Source: Acidobacteriaceae bacterium
Lineage (GTDB): Bacteria > Acidobacteriota > Terriglobia > Terriglobales > Acidobacteriaceae
NCBI GenBank assembly: GCA_025355505.1
Contig: JANXZM010000091.1
Span: forward strand, 1-37,076
DNA: 37,076 nucleotides
Direction: 5' to 3'
Made by a program: the position numbers and the translations under genes. Below the pieces are notes generated by a model that saw only the letters and a program-made list of their open reading frames with translations, was not told the DNA's origin and did not search any database. Of the stretch, positions 1-8,657 are shown in pieces; positions within the stretch are counted from its first letter, which is position 1; every line of letters begins with the position of its first letter.

Positions 1-46
1 GCCGCCCTCGCTCCGCTCGGACGGCAATGCCGTCGACCTGGGAAAA

Positions 47-99
47 GTGTAAAGGATGTGGTGATAACGTTGTGTAAGGGATGTGGTGGAACTTTACAC
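47..99. repeat. Direct/inverted repeats resembling an IS terminus
   Basis: GTGTAARGGATGTGGTG occurs twice in direct orientation (47-63 and 72-88), and GTGTAAAG at 47-54 is matched by its inverse CTTTACAC at 92-99. Multiple short repeats bounding an element end are known from IS21-type and related transposons. No transposase is present in the window to confirm this, so the assignment is an inference from repeat layout only. Confidence 0.35.
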
Positions 100-184
100 C
101 TTCAGCCATGCCGTTAGATCCCGCCACACAAGCGGCTTTAGCCGCCGACGGTCGCCCCTCCCCAGCAGCCAGTCTTGCCACCAT

Positions 185-203
185 GGACTGAATCAGATAA
201 TCC
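185..203 (-). mobile_element. Solo IS5-type inverted-repeat end
   Basis: Read on the minus strand from 203, the sequence GGATTATCTGATTCAGTCC nearly matches the right end of the small element ending at 33,509 and is related to the IS5-family left end at 36,942. The body of the element would extend to the left, off the window. The flank does not show a clear YTAR target duplication. Confidence 0.4.
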
Positions 204-383
204 TTTGTAACTAAGCAGCACTTAACAACTCGGTTACTCTGCCTGCTCTCTCCCAAAAGCAAATGAGTAAAGTATCGTTGCTCGATACAGTGCTGTAAGC
301 CGAAGCTACGCGGTCAGCAATTCTCGCTAACGACAATTGTCGACCACCTGCCGAAGCCAGTATCAGTGCGCAGGAGTGCGACC

Positions 384-535
384 ATGAACCCTGAAACACT
401 GGAAGGTTTCGTAGACGCCGACGAAGTCGGGAAATTCTTACCCCTCAATCGGCGGCGCATTCTAGAACTTGCACGAGCTCGGAAGTTGCCCCGCCATCCC
501 ATCGGCGATGGCGCAAGACGTGTCTGGCAAATCCG
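384..535 (+). pseudogene. Helix-turn-helix excisionase-like protein, 5' fragment
   Basis: The reading frame from ATG 384 (AGGAG at 372-376, 7-base spacing) gives MNPETLEGFVDADEV, then a winged-HTH-like stretch ending GDGARRVWQIR. This resembles the small DNA-binding proteins (excisionase/AlpA type) that accompany integrases. The expected continuation after ARRVW is lost: the frame runs on to 599 through DNA that belongs to the integrase in another frame. The junction near 535 suggests a deletion that fused this 5' end to the middle of an integrase gene. The upstream GTG at 366 is less likely because it places the ribosome site inside the gene. Confidence 0.6.
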
Positions 536-559
536 GCAAAGGATAAGCTTCGCCGGACG

Positions 560-1291
560 ATGTTCCGAATCTACTTCAAGGCACAGAAACATGGATTGAT
601 TCCCTGCAAGGAGGAAACCAATCCAGTCAATTGGGTGGAGCAGTCCGGCAAGAGCTACTACAAGGCCGTGATCGTCACTCCGGGGCACGCCTTCAAAATC
701 ATGATAGCTCTGCCCGAGTCGGAACGAGTGCTCACCCTAATGATTGCCGCCACCGGCCTGCGCATCTCTGAGGCTTTGGGTCTTCAATGGCAGGACGTGG
801 TCTATGCCAATCAGAGGATCAATCTTCCCCGCGTATGGGTGGACAGCAAAATTGTGGAGCACCTGAAGACCGAGCAGTCCGAAGCGCCCGCCACGCTGAG
901 TCCCACGTTGGCGGAGGTCTTACAGTGTTGGCACCAGCAGACCGCTTACGCGCAACCGAACGACTGGATATTTGCCTCCTTCAAATTGAAGGGGCGTCAG
1001 CCGCGAACAGCCTGCATTCTTGCAGCAGATCATCTTCGTCCCGCTGCGATCTCGGCCGGCGTTGTGCTCAAGCCGGGACAAAGATTCGGTTTCCATAATC
1101 TGCGGCACTCACTGGCGACCTTCCTCATTAATAAAAAGAAGGACACCAAGACCGTTCAGGGTCTACTCCGCCACGCCAACGTGTCCACCACGCTCGGGCT
1201 GTATGCTCAAAGCGTGAATTCGTCGATGGTCGAAGCGCAGGAGTCGATGCTGAAGGCGATTTTAGGCAACGGTTCGGACACCGTAAACTGA
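560..1291 (+). pseudogene. Tyrosine recombinase (phage-type integrase), C-terminal part
   Basis: The 243 residues cover the catalytic domain of a XerD/phage-type integrase. The first arginine lies in ATGLRISEALGL, the H-x-x-R motif in FHNLRHSLATF, the second histidine in GLLRHANVSTT, and the nucleophile tyrosine in GLYAQS. The N-terminal SAM-like core-binding domain (usually 150-200 residues) is missing; in-frame sequence before the ATG merges into the truncated HTH gene. The catalytic set is complete, but without arm- and core-binding parts it is probably inactive. A short tail matching its last codons (ILxNGSxTVN) lies before the tRNA-Val gene at 4389-4424, suggesting related elements used that tRNA. 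Confidence 0.75.
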
Positions 1292-1349
1292 GTAGCCGAC
1301 GACCAGACGTCCGAACTAGAACGGCAAGGATTCTCCCAGACGACCGGGG

Positions 1350-1424
1350 CTATTGCAGCTTCGCGTACTCCGCTTTGGCTTCCTTCAAGATGGGGATGTC
1401 GGGGTTGGCCTCTCCAGCGGAGCT
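1350..1424 (-). pseudogene. C-terminal remnant of a second kinase/TPR-type protein
   Basis: Just after the stop of the kinase gene, another minus frame reads EANPDIPILKEAKAEYAKLQ and then stops at 1350-1352. This tail is typical of acidobacterial Ser/Thr kinases that end in TPR repeats, and it is unrelated to the PD40 end of the neighbouring kinase. It looks like the 3' scrap of a paralogous gene left after recombination. The identification rests on pattern memory of the family tail. Confidence 0.45.
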
Positions 1425-1434
1425 ACGCTTCGAG

Positions 1435-4107
1435 TCACTCCACGCCGCTCATAGCCCAGATGTCGCCTCCCTGTGGTCTAAAGCGGTCGAACAGTACCCA
1501 ATTCCCATCCGGCGACCATACAGGGTAGTCAATTCTCACGTCGGGGTCAGGAAATTCATAGACCCTTTCCGGCTTGCCTGCGTTGACTGGCGAAACCCAC
1601 AGCACCTTGTGGCCTACAACGTCCATTATCCGGGAACGATCTGGGGAGAAGGACATGTGCGAGCCGCCCATAGTTTCAGCAAACGGTTGCGGATCACCAC
1701 CGTCGAGAGACACTTTCATCACTGCGGGTTTGCCACCGCACGGGCAGCGAAAAATTAGCTCCCGGCCTGACCAGCGTATGAAATGACCCGTCACCCCGAC
1801 ATTGGTCAATTGACGCGGGTTGCTGCCATCGGCGTTCATGACCCAGACCTCTAACCTGCCGCTCTGGTCGGACTGGTAGGCGATGAATGTGCCATCAGGG
1901 AAAAAGAAAGGGTTGACGTTCATCCCAGAATTCGATGTCAAGCGCCTCAATGCACCACTGGCGACCTCTACTTCCCAGACGTTTGGGCTCCCCGAACGAG
2001 AAGAGAAGAAAACGATCTTCTTCTCATCCGGCGACCAGTTCGGTTGGAAGTCGCCGCCGTGCCCTGTCGTAAGCTGGCGCGGGTTGGAGTCCGCTGGTGA
2101 AAACAGCCAGATATTCATGTCCCCTGACCGGTCGGAATTGAAGGCGACCATCTTGCCATCAGGCGACCATGCGCCGCGGCTGTCTTCGCGGGTCGTGCTG
2201 ATCACTCCCTCAGGTGACCCGCGTGGCATTCCGCTTTGCGGGAGGACTGGAAGCTTCCAGATGTCGGCATTCTGGCGCAGCGTGGCAAAAGCGAGACGCC
2301 TGCCATCGGGTGAGGTGGCGACTTCAACGTCCTGTCCCGCCCCCGTCGTCACCTGTTGCAGCGGCCCGCCAACTGTCCCATCTCCTTTGACAGGCGCTCG
2401 CCAGATGTTTATACCGCCGCTCCGGTACGAAGAGAAATAGATGAACTTGCCGGACGGTGACCACGCCGGACGTATGTTGCTGAAGAAATCGTTCGTGATC
2501 CAATTCATCTGCTTTGATTCGAGGCTCACGACTCGAATATCGAACTTAGTTCGCGCAAGGTTCTGGAAGGCGATCTTCTTACCATCGGGAGACCAAGCCG
2601 GCGCGACATGGGCAACTTCCTCACTTGTATCAGTCGTGACCTGCTGTGGGTTGTGGCCTTCGCGGTCGAGCACCCAAATGCGACGGGGGCCAGCCCAAGA
2701 CGCATCTACAGCTATGAACTTGCCATCGGGGGAATATGTCGGGTTAAAAGCGTTCTCGACAAGTCTGCTTTCTTTACCCGATGCCAGATCGAGCACCCAT
2801 ACATCCCCATCCTGGAATTCACCGAAAACGTCGCCGGGTTGCAGCTTCACACTGGGCTGACGGGCACGCACAAACGCAACGTGTTTTCCGTCCGGCGACC
2901 AAGTCGGCTGGAGTTCGTCAGAATCACCACGTGTCAACTGCGAATTCTGCCCGGACGCCAAGTCTTTCCGGAAAATCTTGCGCGTTTTACCGACCTCCCC
3001 TGTGTACAACAGGTTTCTGCCGTCAGGTGACCACGCGGGATATTCTTCGACTCCCTCAGCAAAGGTCACTTGGGAAAGTGTGGTCTGCAGAGCCGACCCC
3101 GAACTTTTCCATCGCACTCCAATCATGAAAACTAGTGCGATGACACCAACTACGCAAACTACGGCGGGGATTAACCAACGTAACCACCTTCTCTGCTGCT
3201 TTGGCAACTGCACCGCCGAAATCCGCGCCGAGTCTGTGTCGCGCTTCAGGCGTTGCAGATCGGTGCGAACGTCCGAAACGTGCTGGTAGCGCAGGTTCCG
3301 ATCCTTCTCCAGACACTTCGTGACGATCCGTTCCAGTTCGACTGGGAGATCGGGATTCAGTCGGACTGGAGGAACCGGCGCTCGATTCAGAATGGATTCG
3401 AAGATCACACCGCTGGTGTCGCCTCGAAACGGCAAGGTGCCCGTGCACATCTCGTAGAGCACCGCCCCGAAGGAGAACAGGTCGGTGCGAGCATCGAGTT
3501 CCTTCCCTCGAACCTGCTCCGGCGACATATAGGTGACGGTTCCCAAGGTAGAACCGGGGCTGGTGAGATGTTCCTCGAACTCGATGGTCACGGCGCTCAG
3601 GGCAACGCTTTCCGGCATCAGGGTGACTTTCGCCAGCCCGAAATCCAGAATCTTCGCCTGACCTCTATTCGTGACGAAGATGTTCGCGAGCTTAATGTCC
3701 CGGTGGACAATCCCTTTGGAGTGTGCGGCATCCAGCGCGTCGGCAATCTGGATACCCAGGTCGAGCACGGTTTCGATCTCCAGCGGCTTGCCAGCGATCC
3801 GATGCCGGAGCGTCTGCCCTTCCAACAGTTCTATGGCGATGAAGCTTCGTCCATCGGCCTCGTCAATCTCGTAGATCGTGCAGATGTTCGGGTGGTTCAG
3901 CGAGGACGCAGCCTTCGCCTCCCGCTGGAATCGGCTGAGGGCCTGTGCGTCGTGGGCCAGTTCGTCAGGAAGGAACTTCAGGGCGACGTGGCGACCCAGC
4001 TTCAGGTCTTCCGCCTCGTACACAACACCCATGCCCCCTCCGCCGATCTTGCTGTGGATGCGGTAATGGGAAACCGTCTGCCCCACGGGTTGAGAAGGCG
4101 TGGACAC
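1435..4107 (-). CDS. Membrane Ser/Thr protein kinase with PD40/TolB-like propeller
   Basis: This 890-residue one-component signalling protein starts at GTG 4107; no good ribosome site is visible. Residues 15-280 form a Hanks-type kinase: glycine-rich loop IGGGGMG (21-27), catalytic K44 in VALKF, alpha-C E63, HRD at 135-137, N142 and DFG at 155-157; the activation segment runs to [16 protein letters not shown] single membrane segment lies at about 313-337. The rest is about eleven WSPDGxxIAF-type PD40 repeats that form one or two beta-propellers, presumably outside the membrane as ligand or protein sensor. All catalytic residues are present, so it should be active. It stands alone between mobile-element remnants and the tRNA; substrates cannot be inferred. 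Confidence 0.93.
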   Translation of the reverse strand: MSTPSQPVGQTVSHYRIHSKIGGGGMGVVYEAEDLKLGRHVALKFLPDELAHDAQALSRFQREAKAASSLNHPNICTIYEIDEADGRSFIAIELLEGQTLRHRIAGKPLEIETVLDLGIQIADALDAAHSKGIVHRDIKLANIFVTNRGQAKILDFGLAKVTLMPESVALSAVTIEFEEHLTSPGSTLGTVTYMSPEQVRGKELDARTDLFSFGAVLYEMCTGTLPFRGDTSGVIFESILNRAPVPPVRLNPDLPVELERIVTKCLEKDRNLRYQHVSDVRTDLQRLKRDTDSARISAVQLPKQQRRWLRWLIPAVVCVVGVIALVFMIGVRWKSSGSALQTTLSQVTFAEGVEEYPAWSPDGRNLLYTGEVGKTRKIFRKDLASGQNSQLTRGDSDELQPTWSPDGKHVAFVRARQPSVKLQPGDVFGEFQDGDVWVLDLASGKESRLVENAFNPTYSPDGKFIAVDASWAGPRRIWVLDREGHNPQQVTTDTSEEVAHVAPAWSPDGKKIAFQNLARTKFDIRVVSLESKQMNWITNDFFSNIRPAWSPSGKFIYFSSYRSGGINIWRAPVKGDGTVGGPLQQVTTGAGQDVEVATSPDGRRLAFATLRQNADIWKLPVLPQSGMPRGSPEGVISTTREDSRGAWSPDGKMVAFNSDRSGDMNIWLFSPADSNPRQLTTGHGGDFQPNWSPDEKKIVFFSSRSGSPNVWEVEVASGALRRLTSNSGMNVNPFFFPDGTFIAYQSDQSGRLEVWVMNADGSNPRQLTNVGVTGHFIRWSGRELIFRCPCGGKPAVMKVSLDGGDPQPFAETMGGSHMSFSPDRSRIMDVVGHKVLWVSPVNAGKPERVYEFPDPDVRIDYPVWSPDGNWVLFDRFRPQGGDIWAMSGVE

Positions 4108-4388
4108 TGGCGAGAATGTTACGGGGGATGAAAGGGAAGGTCAATTCATAGGGCCGCTGCGGTTCAGTGGGCGGAACGGATCATGAGCAAAATTGACAAC
4201 GTGTTTCCGAACTAGACCGAAGTTCTGGTGCGGCGTCCCCTAGACCCGCCCGCTCTGCCGCTCAGATGCCGAGAGACGCACTGTCGTACTCCACGGGACC
4301 CGTAACCAATGCATCTAGAGTTCCACGGAGAGAAAACGCCGGGAGAAGGCGCCGACGATGGGAGAAATGTCATCTCGCATAGCTCAGC

Positions 4389-4424
4389 GCGATTTTGCGG
4401 AACGGTTCGAACACGGTAAACTAA
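4389..4424 (+). pseudogene. Integrase 3'-terminal scrap
   Basis: The plus frame reads AILRNGSNTVN followed by a stop, almost the same as AILGNGSDTVN at the end of the integrase fragment that stops at 1291. The frame is closed by a stop just upstream, so only the tail survives. It lies 81 bases before the tRNA-Val gene. Confidence 0.5.
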
Positions 4425-4425
4425 C

Positions 4426-4450
4426 TTTTACAGGTGACGTTTTACAGGTG
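4426..4450 (+). repeat. Two-unit direct repeat before tRNA-Val
   Basis: TTTTACAGGTG occurs at 4426-4436 and again at 4440-4450, a 14-base period. It could be an integrase arm-binding repeat next to the attachment site; this is an inference from position. Confidence 0.4.
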
Positions 4451-4505
4451 TAAACCGTCAACGGGCGTCAACACAAGTCTGGTAAACTACTGAAACGGTT
4501 CATGT

Positions 4506-4582
4506 AGGCGCGTAGCTCAGTTGGTTAGAGCGCTACCTTGACACGGTAGAGGTCAGGAGTTCGAGTCTCCTCGTGCCTACCA
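4506..4582 (+). tRNA. tRNA-Val (anticodon GAC)
   Basis: The sequence folds into a complete cloverleaf. The acceptor stem AGGCGCG pairs with CGTGCCT (one G-U), the D arm has TAGCTCAGTTGGTTAGAGC, the anticodon stem CTACC/GGTAG encloses TTGACAC with anticodon GAC, and the T arm reads AGGAGTTCGAGTCTCCT. The discriminator A is followed by an encoded CCA at 4580-4582. The 3' part from 4531 is duplicated at 6967, showing that this gene has served as an integration site. Confidence 0.96.
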
Positions 4583-4583
4583 T
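4531..4583 (+). repeat. att-type direct repeat, copy 1 (inside tRNA-Val)
   Basis: The 53 bases from the anticodon stem to one base after CCA are identical to 6967-7019. This is the classic footprint of a tyrosine-recombinase element integrated at a tRNA 3' end, with the element restoring the gene. The DNA between the copies (4584-6966) would be the island. Confidence 0.8.
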
Positions 4584-4828
4584 TTCTTCAACGACTTAGC
4601 GATTCTCAGTCCGTTCTTCGTTGCTCCAAAACGCTCCATTAGCGGCCTAACTTCTTGCTTCTTCGAGTCAATCCTGCAACAGATTTTCGCTCCCGCTTGT
4701 CACCATAAGACGAGGATGCGGACTCCTTCTGATGGATTTCTGCAAGATGTGCGAATCTCGCTAGAAGATATATGCCCGCATCGACATGGCTGAGTGTGTG
4801 GGAATGTGACTCGTCGGGTAGGCATCAG

Positions 4829-5256
4829 CGCTGTTTATTCTCAGCATGAATCGTTCGGTGGAAGCCGCAGCTCCAGCTGCCAAAAAAGATTTTTGGTGAC
4901 GCCATATTGTCGATGAGCTTTAATGACGCCAAAAAAATCCTTCCACGAGGAGATACGGCGGCCACCGATTACTTCAAGAGTAAAACCACCGACCAGCTGA
5001 CATCCGCATTTCAACCCGTCGTCGAGAAGACCATGGGAGACAACGGAGTGACTCAACAATACAAAGCGCTCACAGATCAATACCAGTCCATTCCTTTTGC
5101 GAAAGCCAAAACTTCGACATTAACAAGTATGTCGTTGCCAAGGCTCTGGAGGGATTGTTTTACAAACTGGCAGATCAAGAACGGAAGATCCGCAAAGATC
5201 CCGCAGCGCGAACCACATCGTTGCTGAAGGAAGTCTTTGGTCAGTCGCGGAAGTAG
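4829..5256 (+). pseudogene. DUF4197 family protein, frameshifted and 5'-truncated
   Basis: Three frames together give one DUF4197-like protein. The first reads LFILSMNRSVEAAAPAAKK near 4829-4890, the second SMSFNDAKKILPRGDTAATD to VTQQYKALTDQYQSIPFAK (about 4910-5105), and the third NFDINKYVVAKALEGL to LLKEVFGQSRK, ending at TAG 5254-5256. At least two frameshifts break the gene, and the usual signal peptide plus the first half of the domain are absent. Members of this family are secreted proteins of unknown function. The remnant lies directly after the tRNA-Val att repeat, inside the putative island. Confidence 0.7.
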
Positions 5257-5683
5257 CCGTATTGCAGGATTCTCCACGGTTCGATTGCTGCGATTTGGAA
5301 ACCCCGGGCCCATGGCCGGTTCTGTCACGAACACAGACACTTTAGGTACTAGCCTTTGTCGCCCGTTGGCTCGCCCTTACTCAGGCAGAACGACGGCAGC
5401 CTCGGATCTATTGAACATGCTCTAAGGGCTTCTTGGGCCCGGCTATCAGGCGGGATGGTATTGTTCATGCGCAGGTATTCCACGAGCTGGCCGTAGTGAT
5501 CAAAGCAATGAGCGACCGCATCCACGGCGAACGAAAGGCGCGTCTTCTGCCCATACGCGCCGAATTCCGCGGCTTAGTCCAACAGGCTGTTTCCGTGGGT
5601 GCATCAGCTTCCAACATGCACTCACATCCTCGTCGCTGCGCCTACGGAGACAACCCTATCTGTTGGGCGGACTCGGATCGAGC
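5257..5683. other. Non-coding stretch before the MOSC gene
   Basis: Open frames here are short and show no recognisable protein sequence. No RNA gene or repeat was recognised. Confidence 0.5.
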
Positions 5684-6436
5684 ATGCTTATAGAAATCGG
5701 ACATGTGGAGGCGATCTTCCGTTATCCCGTGAAGTCCATGGGTGGCGAACGACTCGAGGAAGCCAACCTGGGCTGGTACGGCCTCGATGGTGACAGACGC
5801 CTAGCATTCCGGCGGATTGATGACCGCAGCGGGATGCCGTGGCTGACGGCAAGCAAGCTTCCCGACCTGCTCCTGTTTGCTCCGCACCGCCGTGAAGACG
5901 GTGCTCAGGGAGACCTCCCTACGCATATTCGCACGCCGGATGGCGAAGAGATGCCTGTCTTCGGGGAGGACTTGGCCACGGAGGTTGGACGTCGGTACGG
6001 GGCTCCCGTGCAGATGATGCAATTGAGGCATGGCATCTTCGATGAAGCGAGCCTCTCCGTGATCGCCCTCGATACGGTGCGCGAGATCGGACGGCTCGCA
6101 GGGCGGAGCCTGGACGTGCGACGATTCCGCCCGAATGTTGTGGTTCGGTCACTGCGATCGGTTCCCTTCCAGGAGGACGAGTGGTTGGGCGGTGTGCTCT
6201 CATTCGGCGAGGGGGACAACGCCCCCGCCATCACCGTCACGATGCGCGACGACCGCTGCTCGATGGTGAACCTTGATCCCGACTCAGCAAGTCCGGCGCC
6301 AGAAGTGCTGAAGGCGGTCGTTCGTGCGAACCAGAACAACGCGGGAATCTACGGCGCGGTCACTCGCATCGGTCGACTGGCGGTCGGACAGACCATACTC
6401 TTCCGTGCGGCGACCGAGAAAAGGGAACGTGGGTGA
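5684..6436 (+). CDS. MOSC domain-containing protein
   Basis: This 250-residue protein begins MLIEIGHVEAIFRYPVKSMGGE, the typical start of the MOSC N-terminal beta-barrel domain. The MOSC domain proper follows from about residue 100 to 240 (DVRRFRPNVVV; TVTMRDDRCSMVNLDPDS; NNAGIYGAVTRIGRLAVGQ). MOSC proteins (YcbX, YiiM, mARC relatives) bind molybdenum cofactor-sulfur and act in reductive detoxification of N-hydroxylated compounds. The C-D/R-C area (RDDRCSMVNLD) retains the family cysteine used for Moco ligation. ATG 5684 is preferred over in-frame upstream starts because homologues begin at this point; no strong ribosome site is seen. It is the only intact gene between the two att copies. Confidence 0.85.
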   Translation: MLIEIGHVEAIFRYPVKSMGGERLEEANLGWYGLDGDRRLAFRRIDDRSGMPWLTASKLPDLLLFAPHRREDGAQGDLPTHIRTPDGEEMPVFGEDLATEVGRRYGAPVQMMQLRHGIFDEASLSVIALDTVREIGRLAGRSLDVRRFRPNVVVRSLRSVPFQEDEWLGGVLSFGEGDNAPAITVTMRDDRCSMVNLDPDSASPAPEVLKAVVRANQNNAGIYGAVTRIGRLAVGQTILFRAATEKRERG

Positions 6437-6966
6437 TCGAAACACAATGTTCCCGGAACGCTGCCCAACCCGGCGTTGAACCTGACGGCCGCTGTCACGG
6501 CTCCACCGACGCTGCGCTTATCTGGTAGAGAGCGCGATCGGCCGCTTCCAGACACTCGATCACGGGTAAGCGGGAAGCTATCGGTTCGTCCGTCGGATTA
6601 GTACCGAGAAACGCGCTTCTCGGAACTTACTTCCGAATCGTCGGCAAACAGGAAGTTGGCAGATCAGCAATGTGGTTCGAACTCTCTCCGTAATCCGAAA
6701 AGCTCAGCGCTGGCGCCGAGTGGTGAAATGTCCTTTGGCAATGCACTTGTTGTTTTCTGAGGGAGCAGCCAAATCCTGAGCCCATAAGTCACCCTACAGG
6801 CAAGGATCAAGTTGTTTAAGTGAAGGGGCCGATCCCCCACGATTCAGCCCCGAACCCACTTGCCATGTTTTTGGTAGCAATTTGGTAGCAAATTGCGCCG
6901 AGTATTACGGTTCTGCCGGTTCCTCCGGTTATTAACTCCTTTTGAGTCAATGGCCGGCTGCTGCAC
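6437..6966. other. Non-coding stretch up to the second att copy
   Basis: I see no gene in this 530-base stretch. Short open frames lack recognisable sequence. The final 60 bases contain the direct repeat TTTGGTAGCAA (twice near 6870-6890) next to the att copy, compatible with an element end. Confidence 0.5.
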
Positions 6967-7019
6967 CGCTACCTTGACACGGTAGAGGTCAGGAGTTCGA
7001 GTCTCCTCGTGCCTACCAT
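6967..7019 (+). repeat. att-type direct repeat, copy 2 (tRNA-Val 3' fragment)
   Basis: This is a perfect 53-base copy of 4531-4583, comprising the tRNA-Val anticodon stem to CCA plus one base, without a 5' half. It is not a functional tRNA. An integrase remnant begins 58 bases further on, pointing toward it. Confidence 0.85.
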
Positions 7020-7076
7020 ATTTTCCATAGGGATAGAGAGAATCCCCAAAATTCTCCAGCCCGTGATTCCGCATGC

Positions 7077-7309
7077 TCAGTTCACCAGCCCCGGCTTCAG
7101 CATAGCTTCCATCACTAGGTTCTGAGCCACCAACTTGTCCTTACTAATGGCGTGAGCGTAAATATCCAAAGTGGTGCCGATGTCGGCATGCCGCAGCATG
7201 GATTGTACGGTCTTGACGTCAATCGTGGTCTGGGTGACCAGGTCACGATGCCAATGCGTGGCGGAGGTTGTGGAAGCCAAAACGACGTCGCTCCTCGGGC
7301 GCGCAGGCT
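7077..7309 (-). pseudogene. Tyrosine integrase C-terminal remnant, frameshifted
   Basis: Two minus frames combine into the end of an integrase. RRRFGFHNLRHALAS (about 7309-7245) carries the H-x-x-R motif, and VKTVQSMLRHADIGTT plus LDIYAHAISKDKL (to the stop at 7077) carries the second histidine and the nucleophile tyrosine. A frameshift near 7245 separates them, and everything upstream is replaced by an unrelated gene fragment. The 3' end faces the att copy at 6967-7019, the usual layout for a tRNA-targeting integrase. Confidence 0.75.
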
Positions 7310-8151
7310 GATGTACAGGCCGGGGCACAAGCGAATGGTCGAGCTGCTGTTCAAGCGGACAAGACGCGTGCTCAAGCCGCAGGTGGAGCATCGGCTTCTT
7401 CGTCCGTATCTGCGGAATCCAACCAACCCAATCCTGGGCTCGCGTCCGGCGCGGCGTTCAATGCCGCGCTCAAGGCCCCGATCAACTCGAAGAAGTGCAG
7501 GCCGGGTGATGCCGTCACTGCGCATACTGTAGAAAATGTGAAAGCAGACGGCAAGATGGTTTTGCCCCAGGGCTCGAAGCTCATCGGCTGCGTCACACAG
7601 CCTATGGCTCCTGCCAACAGGGACTCCGAGTCAGCGCTGGCCATCGCGTTTGATCGTGCCATCTTCAAGAATAGCCAAGAAGTATCGCTTAATGTCGCCA
7701 TCCAGGCGATGGCAGCGGCGCAAACGACAGCTTCGGCAACGGACGCCGACATGGCTACGATGGGCAGCGCAGGCGCGGGCTCTGCCGGTTCGGGTATGGC
7801 TGGTGCTCGCGGCAGGCGGTGGTCTAACCTCCGCAGCGGGTAGCGCCGTGGGTTCCGTTACCAACACCGCCGCGGGCGCGTGAGATGCGGCGCCGCACTC
7901 TACCGTCAGTTCAACAACCGGGGTCGCTGGGTGCGTCGCGTGGGGCGGTGGGCAGGCTGAGTGCCGCCGGTAAGCTCGCGTCGAACAACCGCGGTGTGTT
8001 TAACATGATCGGTCTCACCCTGAACGCTGCGGCGGCCAACCGAACACAAGGTTCCGTGATCGCCTCAGCTGGCAAGAACGTGCGGCTGAACTGCGGCACG
8101 CATCTGCTCATGATCACTGAAGCCACGGCATCCGCGACGCCGAATCGTTAG
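7305..8151 (+). pseudogene. Secreted acidobacterial protein of unknown function, broken
   Basis: The frame to 7843 reads LASGAAFNAALKAPINSKKC, GDAVTAHTVENVKADGK, LPQGSKLIGCVTQPM and NSQEVSLNVAIQAMAA, a pattern I associate with exported hypothetical proteins of Acidobacteriota (a beta-rich domain with GS/A-rich linker). Continuation needs two frame changes: GLTSAAGSAVGSVTNTAAG in one frame near 7830-7880, then RLSAAGKLASNNRGVFNM to the stop at 8151. The signal peptide is missing because the 5' end is fused to the integrase remnant. The function is unknown and the gene is dead. Confidence 0.6.
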
Positions 8152-8230
8152 TTCGTTAGTTCAGTCGCCTAGATAGTCTCGGAACGAAGCTCGAAGTATG
8201 GTGCCCCGAGTTTTCGGCGTTCGGCGTTTG

Positions 8231-8258
8231 TAAGTTTGGAGATCTAAGTTTGGAGATC
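8231..8258 (+). repeat. Perfect 14-base tandem duplication
   Basis: TAAGTTTGGAGATC is repeated twice without spacing and followed by a third TAAG. It is probably a replication-slippage duplication in non-coding DNA. Confidence 0.7.
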
Positions 8259-8384
8259 TAAGAACCGCGGCGGGAGACTTGAGGCCCCTGGAAGATCGCC
8301 TGCAGTGAAAACTGCGAACATGATAGGCTTCACTGCTGCATTCCCATAGTGAGCGGATACTCTGCGTTTGCGAAGGATAAATTC

Positions 8385-8566
8385 ATGAGAAGAGCGGTAA
8401 ATCCATCCTGATCGCAGGCGTTTTTATTGCTCTGATGGCTCTTCTTGCCGGGAGAACGTTCATGACCAGTGCGCAGATTCAACCCACCCCATCTTCAGCC
8501 CAGGATATTGCCGCCATCGAAGCCTTTGCAGCGGCTGAAGCAGACCTTGGAATCATGGGAACGTGA
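8385..8566 (+). pseudogene. Decayed small exported protein
   Basis: ATG 8385 encodes only MRRAVNPS before a stop, but a one-base shift opens GKSILIAGVFIALMALLAG, a hydrophobic signal segment. It is followed by TSAQIQPTPSSAQDIAAIEA and a stop at 8564-8566. The start plus shifted frame look like an N-terminal signal peptide and the first residues of a secreted or NTF2-like protein cut short. The function is not recognisable. Confidence 0.4.
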
Positions 8567-8657
8567 AAGCCTTTTCCCTACGGTTTGCCGAGGACGGTGG
8601 TTTCACCAACGTCATTAGCATGATATTGTTTTGTCGAATTTAAGGAGCGATCTAAGA

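Larger units (their letters stand above)
4108..4505. other. Intergenic region upstream of tRNA-Val
   Basis: No convincing gene is visible. The stretch holds an integrase 3'-terminal scrap at 4389-4424 and a two-unit direct repeat at 4426-4450, both listed separately. The first 250 bases next to the kinase start have no recognisable promoter or RNA. Confidence 0.6.
8152..8657. other. Intergenic region with tandem repeat and decayed leader
   Basis: No intact gene. It contains a 14-base tandem repeat (8231-8258) and a decayed signal-peptide ORF (8385-8566), described separately. The last 70 bases lead into the Tat-exported protein gene. Confidence 0.5.

Noticed and set aside
6844-7074. Minus-strand ORF containing RHEETRTPDLYRVKVA
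   Set aside because: It is the antisense translation of the tRNA-Val 3' fragment, a well-known false ORF; not a gene.
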